Position numbers and translations under genes: made by a program
The notes under the pieces: model-generated
Told to the model about the DNA's origin: nothing
The model's database searches: none
Seen by the model: only the letters and a program-made list of their open reading frames with translations
Source: VRUE01 sp035701465
GTDB taxonomy: Bacteria; Actinomycetota; Thermoleophilia; Solirubrobacterales; 70-9
Length of the DNA: 47,978 bases
Direction of reading: 5' to 3'
Assembly (NCBI GenBank): GCA_035701465.1
Contig: DASSMU010000238.1
Location: 1-47,978, forward strand
Part shown: piece by piece, positions 31,609 through 38,662 of the stretch
Numbering within the stretch: the first letter of the stretch is position 1
Layout of the letters: each line of letters starts with the position of its first letter

Positions 31609-32849
31609 CCGCCGACGGGACGAAATCCGCACCTATAGGGGGTGATTTCGGCCCATCGACCCCGGTCTTGCGGGTTGGTGTGGTGGGGGCGGGAACGATG
31701 GGGGCTGGGATCGCCCAGGTCGCTGCGCTCGGGGGCTATGAGACGCGGCTGCACGATCCCGTGCCCGAGGCGCTCGAAGCAGCCAACGACCGGCTGCACC
31801 GAGCGCTCGCCAAGGGCGCGGCGAAGGGACTCTGGAGCGAAGAGGAAGCCGATGCCGCGGGAGCCCGCGTCGGCGCCGCCGCCAGCCTCGCCGACCTGGG
31901 CGAATGCGACCTCGTGGTCGAGGCGGCGCCCGAGGACCTGAGTCTGAAGCGCGACCTCTTCGCCGCTCTCGCCGACGCCTGCGGCCCGCAAGCGATCCTC
32001 GCCAGCAACACCTCCTCGCTGCCGGTGACGGCGATCGCCGAAGGGGTTCCGCACCCCGAGCGGGTCGTCGGCATGCACTTCTTCAACCCGCCGGCGCTGA
32101 TGAAGCTGGTCGAGGTGGTTGCCACCGCCGAGTCCTCCTCGGCGGCGCTCGAGGCGACGACCGAGGTCGGCGTGCGCATGGGCCGCACGCCGATCCGGGC
32201 CAAGGACAGCCCCGGCTTCATCGCCAACCGCCTCGCCCGGCCCTTCACCCTGGAGTCGCTGCGGATGCTCGCCGACGGGGTCGCCGACGCCGACACGATC
32301 GACCGCATCTGCAGGATCGGCGGTGGCTTCAAGATGGGCCCGTTCGAGTTGATCGACCTGATCGGCCTCGACGTCAACCTCAGCGTCGCCCGCTCCTTCT
32401 ACGCACAGGGCGGCGAGCCGGAGCGCTGGCGGCCGAGCGCGATCCAGGAAGAGCTGGTTGCCGCGGGGCGGCTCGGACGCAAGGGCGGCCATGGCTTCTA
32501 CGAGTACGGCGAGGGCGCCCACCGCGAGCGCGACCCGAATCTCGGGATCGAGGCGCCAACCGTCGACCCGGATGAGCTGGCGAAGATCGACCCCGCCGCG
32601 CCCGAGGTCCTCCCCCGCTTGCTGGCCCAGATCGCCAACGAGGCCGCCTTCGCGCTCGAAGAGGAGGTCGGCTCGCCCGCGGACATGGACACCGCGATGC
32701 GCCTCGGCTTCAACTGGCCGCGGGGGCCGCTGGAGCTCACCGAGCTGATCGGCCCCGGCCGGGCAGCGACGTTGCTCGAGAAACTGCGGGGAGAGCACGG
32801 CGACGCCTACCTCCCCGCCCCGACACTCGCCGCAGCTTCGAAGCGATAG
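31605..32849 (+). CDS. 3-hydroxyacyl-CoA dehydrogenase
   Basis: A 414-residue enzyme. NAD-binding begins VLRVGVVGAGTMGAGIAQ at residue 21. The catalytic part is ILASNTSSLPVTAIA with GMHFFNPPALMKLVEV (His158), then KDSPGFIANRL. The C-terminal half has two 3HCDH helical domains (GGGFKMGPFELIDLIGLDVN and MRLGFNWPRGPLELTELIG), as in PaaH and actinobacterial FadB2. It oxidises 3-hydroxyacyl-CoA with NAD. The first 20 residues (MTADGTKSAPIGGDFGPSTP) precede the fold and are encoded by palindromic element H2. A TTG at codon 22 could be an alternative start that would exclude the element. Confidence 0.93.
   Translation: MTADGTKSAPIGGDFGPSTPVLRVGVVGAGTMGAGIAQVAALGGYETRLHDPVPEALEAANDRLHRALAKGAAKGLWSEEEADAAGARVGAAASLADLGECDLVVEAAPEDLSLKRDLFAALADACGPQAILASNTSSLPVTAIAEGVPHPERVVGMHFFNPPALMKLVEVVATAESSSAALEATTEVGVRMGRTPIRAKDSPGFIANRLARPFTLESLRMLADGVADADTIDRICRIGGGFKMGPFELIDLIGLDVNLSVARSFYAQGGEPERWRPSAIQEELVAAGRLGRKGGHGFYEYGEGAHRERDPNLGIEAPTVDPDELAKIDPAAPEVLPRLLAQIANEAAFALEEEVGSPADMDTAMRLGFNWPRGPLELTELIGPGRAATLLEKLRGEHGDAYLPAPTLAAASKR
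31617..31654. repeat. Palindromic element H2 at the start of the dehydrogenase gene
   Basis: CGAAAT (31621-31626) pairs with ATTTCG (31645-31650), and CACC with GGTG around a TATAGG loop; GGG and CCC flank the stem. Compared with H1 the order CGGG..CGAAA..CGC..CCTATA..GTGA..TCGGCCCATCG is preserved. The encoded peptides PIGGDFGPS (here) and PIRREIGPS (H1) also match. Confidence 0.7.
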
Positions 32850-34133
32850 CTACAGACGGCTCGTCTCGCCGCCGGGCGGAAGCGTCTCCCGCACACGATG
32901 GGCCAGCGCAACCGCCATCGCCCCATCGCCGACCGCGCCGCCGACGCGGCGAGGGGCTCCGTAGCGCACGTCGCCAGCGGCAAAGAGGCCGGGGATGCTT
33001 GTCTCCAGCGCCAGCGGATCGCGCTCGAGCGGCCACTCCTCGGGGCGCGTGCCTTCGTGGATCAGGTCGGGACCGGTGAGGATGAACCCGGCCGGTCCGA
33101 CCCGGACGCCGGTCTCCTCCGCCCAGCCGGTGCAGGGCCGGCCACCGATGCAGAGGAAGAGTGCCTTTGTGGAGAGGCGCTCGACCGTGCCGTCGGCGTC
33201 GCGAACGTGCACCGAGGCGAGCAGGCCGTCCTCGTCGGCTTCGACCGCGGCGACCTCGCTGCGCAGGCGCACGGAAATGCCAGGGTGGGCCTCGATCCGC
33301 TCGACCAGGTACGCGGACATCGACTTGGCCAGCGAGCTGCCTCGAACCAGCATCGTCACCCGGGCGCCGGAGTCGCCCAGGTTCATCACCGCCTGCCCGG
33401 CCGAGTTGCCGGCGCCGACGACGATCACGTCGTCTCCCCCGCACTGCGTCGCCTCGCTGCGCCCCGCCCCGTAGTAGACGCCGCGACCGAGCAGGTCGTG
33501 CACTCCGTCCACCTCCAGCCGCCGCCACTCCATGCCCGGCGCGACGATCACCAGCGGCGCCTCGACCCGGTGGCCGCCCTCGACCTCCAGCTCGAAGCAG
33601 CCGGCGCCGTCATGGCGGCTGTTCGCGAGTCCGCGCAGGAGGACCAGCTCGGCGCCGAAACGTTCGGCCTGACGGCCGGCCCGGCGCGCCAGCTCGGCGC
33701 CGCCGATCCCGTCGGGAAAGCCGAAGAAGTTCTCGATCATCGAGGTGTGCGAGGCCTGGCCCCCGGGGACCTCGCGCTCCAAGACCACCGTGGAGAGGCC
33801 GTCGGAGGCCGCGTACACGGCGGCGGCGAGACCGGCCGGGCCGGCGCCGACGATCGCGATGTCGTAGGAGGACTGCGACGGCGGCGCTCCCTCGCCCCAC
33901 GACGCGGCGACGTTGGCGACGGTTGCGGGCGCGATCACGACCTCGCCGTCGACCAGAACCGGCAACTCGGCGCCGGCGGCGCCATGCGCGGCCAGCAACT
34001 CGTCGGCCTCCGGCGCACCCGCCTCGAACCACTCGAAGGGCTGCGCAGCGCGGGTGAGGAAGTCGCGCAGATTGTGATCGGCGCTCTCCAGGCGCCGGCC
34101 GACGACCTTGACATCGGGTCGAACCGGGCTCAT
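32850..34133 (-). CDS. Thioredoxin-reductase-like FAD oxidoreductase without CxxC
   Basis: A 427-residue flavoprotein. Residues 1-85 form a thioredoxin/glutaredoxin-like domain without a redox Cys pair (ELPVLVDGEVVIAPATVANV). From about 90 the FAD-binding YDIAIVGAGPAGLAAAVYAA, the NADP-binding VIVVGAGNSAGQAVMNLGDS and the FAD-contacting GLFAAGDVRYG follow. Where thioredoxin reductases have CATC, this protein reads GAGRSEATQCGG, with one Cys. The arrangement is that of the fused regulator/thioredoxin-reductase-like group often encoded beside UBP zinc fingers, as here. The electron acceptor is unknown. The ATG overlaps the upstream stop (TGATG). Confidence 0.85.
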   Translation of the reverse strand: MSPVRPDVKVVGRRLESADHNLRDFLTRAAQPFEWFEAGAPEADELLAAHGAAGAELPVLVDGEVVIAPATVANVAASWGEGAPPSQSSYDIAIVGAGPAGLAAAVYAASDGLSTVVLEREVPGGQASHTSMIENFFGFPDGIGGAELARRAGRQAERFGAELVLLRGLANSRHDGAGCFELEVEGGHRVEAPLVIVAPGMEWRRLEVDGVHDLLGRGVYYGAGRSEATQCGGDDVIVVGAGNSAGQAVMNLGDSGARVTMLVRGSSLAKSMSAYLVERIEAHPGISVRLRSEVAAVEADEDGLLASVHVRDADGTVERLSTKALFLCIGGRPCTGWAEETGVRVGPAGFILTGPDLIHEGTRPEEWPLERDPLALETSIPGLFAAGDVRYGAPRRVGGAVGDGAMAVALAHRVRETLPPGGETSRL

Positions 34134-34408
34134 CAGCGGGCGAGGCGGAACATCAGCTGGTCCTCGTAGCACCAGCTCCAGTCCTCGCCAGGCTCGACCG
34201 AGCGGATCACCGGGTGGCCGGTCTCGGCGTTGTGGGCAGTGGCGTGCTTGCCCTCGGAGTTGTCGCAGCAGCCGATGTGACCGCAGTCCTGGCACATGCG
34301 CAGGTGCACCCAGCTCATCCCCAGCTTCAGGCACTCCTCGCAGCCGGCGATCTCAACCGGGGGGTCGAAGATCTGGATCGAGCGGATGTGCGAGCAGGAC
34401 GGGGCCGT
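34133..34408 (-). CDS. UBP-type zinc finger protein, probable ACG start
   Basis: About 91 residues. The zinc ligands are CSH near the start, GCEEC, then MCQDCGHIGCCDNSEGKHA with HNAETGHPVIRS and WCYEDQL: the full UBP-type zinc-finger pattern. The only canonical in-frame start is the ATG at 34318, which would remove the first Cys-His pair and CxxC. Translation upstream stays in family as far as an in-frame stop, and the sole plausible initiator there is ACG at the complement of 34406-34408, 6 bases after AAGGTGG-like bases. Coupled to the flavoprotein gene downstream, its usual partner. Confidence 0.7.
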   Translation of the reverse strand, partial: TAPSCSHIRSIQIFDPPVEIAGCEECLKLGMSWVHLRMCQDCGHIGCCDNSEGKHATAHNAETGHPVIRSVEPGEDWSWCYEDQLMFRLAR

Positions 34409-34456
34409 GCGCCCACCTTAGCTCAAGCAATCGCGCCTCTCGGCCGATGCGAAAGC

Positions 34457-36478
34457 ATGAACCAGCCGCTCTCCCGCCGGCTGACCCCCGTAGTTGTCGC
34501 CTGGCTCGGCGCCCTCGCGGTGCTCCTCGCCGCCTACGCCGCGGTGATCCTCGGCCCGATCGGCGGCTCCTCGGTTCAGGACGCGTTCGGGCGCTGGGCC
34601 TACGACGTCGTCGTGCTCGGCGCCGCGGCGGCGGTGCTCGTCAGAGCCGCATGCCTTCCCGGCGAGCGACTCGCCTGGCTCAGCCTCGGAGTCGGGCTGC
34701 TGCTCTGGGCACTAGGGCAGACCTACTACTCGGTCGCCCTCTACTACGCCAGCCCGGCCCCGTTCCCCTCGCCGTCCGACGCCCTCTTCCTCGCCTTCTA
34801 CCCGGCGACCTTCCTCGCCCTTGTCCTGCTGCTGCGCAGCCGCTCGGCGCGGGTCGACTCGTTCGCCTGGGTCGACGGCCTGATCGGGGCGCTCGCCGTC
34901 GCCGCCGTCACCGCGGCGCTGATCTTCCCGCCGGTGCTGGATGCGCTCGGCGGCGACACCCTGGGCGTCGCGGTCAGCCTCGCCTACCCCTGCGCGGACC
35001 TGGTCCTCCTGGGACTTGTCGCCGGCGCCCTGACCACCTCCCGCTGGCGCGTCCACAGCGCCTGGGGACTGATCGCCGCGGCGCTGATCCTCTTCGGCGC
35101 CGCGGACGTCGTCTACCTCTCCGTCGCCGGGCAGTCGACCGAGGCGCTCAACCTGGCCAGCATCGGCTGGCCCCTGGCCTTCCTCCTGCTCGCCGGCGCT
35201 GCTTGGCTGCCCCACGCCACGGTGGAACCAACGCGGAAGCGCAGCGGACGCTCGATCGTCCTTCCGATCCTGCTCGCCGCCAGCGTGATCTGCCTCCTGG
35301 CCGTGGGCAACCTGACGCCGATCGGCGCCGTCGCTGTCGCGCTCGGCATCGCCTCGCTGCTGGCCGTGCTCGCCCGCCTCGCCGCCACCTTCTTCCTCAA
35401 CATGAGGATGCTCGCCGCGACCGAGCGGGAGGCGGTCACCGATTCCCTCACCGGCCTGCGCAACCGTCGCAGCCTCGTCGCCGACCTGGACCGGGTACTC
35501 GCCCGCCGGGGCGGGACGGCTCACGTCCTGGCCCTCTTCGACCTCGACGGCTTCAAGTCGTACAACGACAGCTTCGGTCACACGGCGGGCGACGAACTGC
35601 TCAAGCGCCTCGGCGCCAGCCTGGCCGCCGCAACGGAGCCCTGGGGCAAGGCCTATCGCCTCGGCGGCGACGAGTTCTGCATCCTCGCCCCGATCGGCGA
35701 GGCAAAAGCAGACGTGATCGTCAAGGCTGCCGAGGGAGCCCTCTCCGACCGCGGCCCCAGCTTCTCGATCAGAGCCTCGTGGGGCAAGGTCGAGTTGCCC
35801 CGAGAAGCCGAGACGGCGGCCGATGCCCTGCGGATCGCCGACCGCCGCATGTACACGCAGAAGGGACAGCGCAGCGACTCCGCCCTGAGTCAGACCCGCG
35901 GCGTGCTGCTCGGCCTGCTGCGCGAGCGCGAACCGGGGCTCGACCGCCATCTCGGCAACGTGGCGAGCCTCGCCGCCCAGATAGGCCGCGCGCTGGCGCT
36001 GGAAGCCGAGGACATCGACGTCCTGATCAGGGCTGCGGAGATGCACGACGTCGGCAAGGTCGCCGTCCCCGACGAGATCCTCCACAAGAGCGGCCCGCTC
36101 ACCGAAGCGGAGCGGGACCTAATGCAGAAGCACACGCTGGTTGGGGAGCGCGTGCTGGCCGCCGCTCCGGCGCTGCTGCAGGTTTCGAAGGTCGTTCGCT
36201 CCAGCCACGAGCACTGGGACGGCAGCGGCTACCCGGACGGCCTCGCCGGGACCGCGATCCCGCTCGGGTCGCGCATCATCCTGATCTGCGACGCGTACAG
36301 CGCGATGACCGGACCGCGGCCATACGGCCCGCAGATGACCCCAGCCGAAGTGATCGAGGAGATTCGGCGCTCGGCGGGGCGGCAGTTCGATCCCGACCTG
36401 GTGGAGCTCTTCGTCGCGAAGGTCGCGCCGGGCGCCGCCGGGGCGCAGGCAGGCGAGGAGACGAGGGTCTCCACGTAG
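34457..36478 (+). CDS. Membrane GGDEF/HD-GYP protein (cyclic-di-GMP synthesis and breakdown)
   Basis: A 673-residue protein. Residues 1-310 hold about nine membrane helices and no known ligand domain. The GGDEF domain (about 325-475) has FDLDGFKSYNDSFGHTAGDE and an intact GGDEF at 403-407, but no RxxD inhibitory site five residues upstream. The HD-GYP domain (about 485-650) has MHDVGKVAVPDEILHKSGPL, the later HEHWDGSGYPDGL and ICDAYSAMT, with all metal ligands. Both activities look intact, so the balance must be set by the membrane part. An upstream frame on this strand is a shadow of the flavoprotein; I start at ATG 34457. Confidence 0.93.
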   Translation: MNQPLSRRLTPVVVAWLGALAVLLAAYAAVILGPIGGSSVQDAFGRWAYDVVVLGAAAAVLVRAACLPGERLAWLSLGVGLLLWALGQTYYSVALYYASPAPFPSPSDALFLAFYPATFLALVLLLRSRSARVDSFAWVDGLIGALAVAAVTAALIFPPVLDALGGDTLGVAVSLAYPCADLVLLGLVAGALTTSRWRVHSAWGLIAAALILFGAADVVYLSVAGQSTEALNLASIGWPLAFLLLAGAAWLPHATVEPTRKRSGRSIVLPILLAASVICLLAVGNLTPIGAVAVALGIASLLAVLARLAATFFLNMRMLAATEREAVTDSLTGLRNRRSLVADLDRVLARRGGTAHVLALFDLDGFKSYNDSFGHTAGDELLKRLGASLAAATEPWGKAYRLGGDEFCILAPIGEAKADVIVKAAEGALSDRGPSFSIRASWGKVELPREAETAADALRIADRRMYTQKGQRSDSALSQTRGVLLGLLREREPGLDRHLGNVASLAAQIGRALALEAEDIDVLIRAAEMHDVGKVAVPDEILHKSGPLTEAERDLMQKHTLVGERVLAAAPALLQVSKVVRSSHEHWDGSGYPDGLAGTAIPLGSRIILICDAYSAMTGPRPYGPQMTPAEVIEEIRRSAGRQFDPDLVELFVAKVAPGAAGAQAGEETRVST

Positions 36479-36531
36479 CCGTCCGGGTTCTTCGCCCAAC
36501 CGGGCCGGCATCTGTGCAAGGGTGAGGCCCG

Positions 36532-37020
36532 ATGGAGGGGGCCGAGAACACCGGAATCGGGGAGGCGATCACCGAAGAGGGCATCGTCGCCCTGCGCGAG
36601 GAAATCGAGCAGCTCGAAGGCCCGACCCGGACCAAGATGGCGGCGCGGATCAAGGTCGCGCGCGAGGAAGGCGACCTTAAGGAGAACGCCGAGTACCACA
36701 TCGCCAAGGAAGACCAGGCGCACCTCGAGACCAAGATCAAGCGCCTGCGCGAGCGCCTGCGCACCGCCGTCGTGGTCGAGGTCGACGGCAATGCCGACGC
36801 CTTCGCCTTCGGCCGTACCGCCGAGGTGCTGGACGAAGCCAAAGGCGAGGTCAACACCTGGACCCTGGTCGGCTCGACCGAGGCCAACCTCGCCGAGGGC
36901 CGCCTATCCGCCGAGTCCCCAATCGGCCGAGCCCTGCGCGACGCCAAGGTGGGCAAGCCGATCGAGATCGAAACTCCAAAAGGCTCCCGCACCTTCGTAG
37001 TCCAGAAGCTCCTCGGCTGA
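36532..37020 (+). CDS. greA: Transcription elongation factor GreA
   Basis: A 162-residue GreA. The N-terminal coiled coil carries ARIKVAREEGDLKENAEYHI with the tip acids (GDLKENAEY) that enter the RNA polymerase secondary channel and help cleave backtracked RNA. The C-terminal FKBP-like domain ends SPIGRALRDAKVGKPIEIET. It stands alone 53 bases after the GGDEF gene, probably with its own promoter. The N-terminus has about ten extra residues (MEGAENTGIG). Confidence 0.95.
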   Translation: MEGAENTGIGEAITEEGIVALREEIEQLEGPTRTKMAARIKVAREEGDLKENAEYHIAKEDQAHLETKIKRLRERLRTAVVVEVDGNADAFAFGRTAEVLDEAKGEVNTWTLVGSTEANLAEGRLSAESPIGRALRDAKVGKPIEIETPKGSRTFVVQKLLG

Positions 37021-37030
37021 GCCGGCCGGC

Positions 37031-37303
37031 TCAGAGAACGATTTCCCGGTCGGGAGACGAGAGGGCCGCACCTGCGGCCGCAATCAGCGCATCCGCGTCC
37101 AGGTCATACTTCCTCGCGGCGTCTCGTAGGGACCTGGCGGTGTCCCCATTGGTACCTATCACGTCGATTCGCACCGGCCTGCCGTCGAGGATGCCGACGA
37201 CCAACCAGTCATCGACCTCGTCATCGCCGTAGTCGACCCCCTCCACCCGATCGATGAGATCGATCTGGATCGTGTCGCCCTTGCTGTCGTAATCGGCTCT
37301 CAT
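37031..37303 (-). CDS. DUF2283-like antitoxin candidate
   Basis: A 90-residue protein beginning MRADYDSKGDTIQIDLIDRV. The strand pattern MxxxYDxxxDxxxIxL and the following WLVVGILDGRPVRIDVI (with an acidic/strand core) match DUF2283, a small domain often encoded with DUF4258-type toxins. The second half (DTARSLRDAARKYDLDADAL) is helical. It overlaps the upstream DUF4258 gene by 4 bases (ATGA), so the pair is co-translated. A toxin-antitoxin role is inferred from the pairing. Confidence 0.65.
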   Translation of the reverse strand: MRADYDSKGDTIQIDLIDRVEGVDYGDDEVDDWLVVGILDGRPVRIDVIGTNGDTARSLRDAARKYDLDADALIAAAGAALSSPDREIVL

Positions 37304-37512
37304 CTTCGCCTCCGATGAATTGTGACGATCGGCTCGGGGTCGTCAAGCGCGACGACGACTCGCACCCGCTCTCCCCGGATGCGCCCGATGTATGTCCACT
37401 TCCCGTTTCGGCCGAGCTCGATGCGCTCCGGCGCGGCCACGAGCCTTTCGGCATCGGCAATCGTCGCTCCGATCTCCCGCGCCCGGTTCTTCGCGTGTCG
37501 GGTGAAGCGCAC
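37300..37512 (-). CDS. DUF4258/RelE-like toxin candidate
   Basis: A 70-residue basic protein: MRFTRHAKNRAREIGATIAD, then RIELGRNGKWTYIGRIRGER and VRVVVALDDPEPIVTIHRRR. The FTxHAxxRxxERGIT-like head followed by strands is the DUF4258 pattern of short RelE/BrnT-like proteins. It is the first gene of the pair with the DUF2283-like protein. It would be an mRNA-interferase-type toxin by analogy; no activity can be shown from sequence. Confidence 0.65.
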   Translation of the reverse strand: MRFTRHAKNRAREIGATIADAERLVAAPERIELGRNGKWTYIGRIRGERVRVVVALDDPEPIVTIHRRRR

Positions 37513-37581
37513 ACGTGTCTAAGCCCCGGGCGCGCGAATCTCTCCCCTGAGAATCTCACGTCGGGAGCGGCTGATCGAGGC

Positions 37582-37610
37582 TTGACTCACGGCCCGGGCG
37601 GGTGTAAACC
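37582..37610 (+). promoter_or_regulatory. Promoter for the DUF1059 gene
   Basis: TTGACT (37582-37587), 17 bases, TAAACC (37605-37610), about 40 bases upstream of the ATG at 37650. Spacing is ideal and the -35 box is near consensus. Confidence 0.45.
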
Positions 37611-37649
37611 GAGACGAGGCCGCAACCCGAATCCGATTGGAGAGTCGAT

Positions 37650-37874
37650 ATGAGCAGAGTCATGGCCGACTGTCGCCGCTTCGAGAGCGAAAGCAACTGC
37701 ACCCTGACGATCATCGGCGAGGAGGACGAGGTGGTCAACGCCGCCGCGGAGCACGCTGCTTCCGTCCACGGGCATGAGGACACACCGGAGCTGCGCGAGC
37801 AACTCCGAGGCATGCTCGAGCCCGAGACCGCCTACGCCCCCGGCGAGCGCCAGGCCGAAGCCTTCCCAGGCTGA
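37650..37874 (+). CDS. DUF1059 family small protein
   Basis: A 74-residue protein: MSRVMADCRRFESESNCTLT, then IIGEEDEVVNAAAEHAASVHG with HEDTPELREQLRGML. The spacing Cys-x7/8-Cys, the acidic helix AAEHAxxxHGH and the final ELxxxLR match DUF1059, small cytoplasmic proteins that may bind metal through Cys and His. The C-terminus is extended by about 15 residues. Shine-Dalgarno GGAG lies 8 bases upstream. The function is unknown. Confidence 0.8.
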   Translation: MSRVMADCRRFESESNCTLTIIGEEDEVVNAAAEHAASVHGHEDTPELREQLRGMLEPETAYAPGERQAEAFPG

Positions 37875-37886
37875 AAGCCTCACCTT

Positions 37887-37930
37887 CGTTGAAGGGTTTT
37901 CCGGCCTATAGCGCCGAAAATCCTTCAACG
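37887..37930. repeat. Inverted repeat H3 between the DUF1059 gene and a toxin-antitoxin locus
   Basis: CGTTGAAGG pairs with CCTTCAACG, then TTTT with AAAA and CGGC with GCCG around a CCTATAGC-like loop. It could terminate the DUF1059 transcript. The loop and the CCGAAAAT arm recall elements H1 and H2, though the outer arms do not. Confidence 0.6.
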
Positions 37931-37965
37931 AGCGCTTGTCGGGTTGTAATGCTACGCTGTCGCAC

Positions 37966-38208
37966 ATGGAGATCGGCGTACGTGATCTGCGCAACCGCAC
38001 GGCCAGCGTCATCGACGCGGTCAAGGCCGGTGAGCGAGTTGTGCTGACGGTCAACGGTGACCCACTGGCGGACATCGTCCCCCACGGCCAGCGCACCCGC
38101 TGGCTCGGGGGCGCCCAACTACGCGAGCAACTCCGCGACCGTGCTGCCGATCCGGCACTGCGACAAGAGCTCGACGACCTCGCCGGCCAGACCCTCGACG
38201 AGCTTTGA
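37966..38208 (+). CDS. Phd/YefM-type antitoxin (second locus)
   Basis: An 80-residue antitoxin: MEIGVRDLRNRTASVIDAVK, then GERVVLTVNGDPLADIVPHG. The conserved (V/I)RDLRNxxxxVIxxVxxGE and strand VTxxGxPxAxxVP are those of Phd/YefM proteins. The tail (REQLRDRAADPALRQELDDL) would hold the toxin. The stop overlaps the TTG of the PIN gene. No palindromic operator as clear as at 19148 is seen upstream. Confidence 0.87.
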   Translation: MEIGVRDLRNRTASVIDAVKAGERVVLTVNGDPLADIVPHGQRTRWLGGAQLREQLRDRAADPALRQELDDLAGQTLDEL

Positions 38209-38612
38209 CCGAGCAAACCGCCGGCCTGCTCGACACCTCGGTTTTCATCGCCCGAGAGACCGGTCGGCCCCTCGGCGAATTGCCAGATCGGGTCGCCGTC
38301 TCGGTAGTCACCATCGGCGAGCTTCAACTCGGCGTCCTGAACGCGGCCGACGACGCCACCCGCGCACGTCGCGCCGACACTCTCGCCCTGGCCAGGTCAG
38401 CCGATCCGATCCCGATCAGCGAGGCGGTGATGACCAGCTGGGCCCGCCTGGTCGCAGACTGCAAGACAGCCGGCATCCACCGCGCCATCAAGCTCACCGA
38501 CACCCTTATCGCTGCCACTGCCGTAGAGCATGGCCTCCCAGTCATTACTCAAGACGAAGACTTCGCCACGATTGCCAGTGCACATACGGCGCTCGCGGCG
38601 CTAAGAGTCTAG
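38205..38612 (+). CDS. VapC-type PIN-domain toxin (second locus)
   Basis: A 135-residue PIN ribonuclease. Acidic residues are Asp10 (AGLLDTSVFIARE), Glu39 (VVTIGELQLGV), Asp99 (KLTDTLIAATA) and Asp117/Asp119 (ITQDEDF), all in the usual spacing. SVVTIGELxxGV and HGLPVITQDxDF are typical of VapC toxins, many of which cut tRNA. The TTG start overlaps the antitoxin stop (TTTGA). The G+C-rich region ends with this gene; the A+T-rich insert starts about 15 bases later. Confidence 0.92.
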   Translation: MTEQTAGLLDTSVFIARETGRPLGELPDRVAVSVVTIGELQLGVLNAADDATRARRADTLALARSADPIPISEAVMTSWARLVADCKTAGIHRAIKLTDTLIAATAVEHGLPVITQDEDFATIASAHTALAALRV

Positions 38613-38662
38613 ATGGGCTCCGAAAACGACACTCGGATCCAAAAAACGATTGCGTCTTCGTC

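Noticed and set aside
34108..36525. An 805-residue plus-strand frame over the GGDEF/HD-GYP gene.
   Set aside because: Out-of-frame shadow; the 34457 frame carries all motifs of both catalytic domains.
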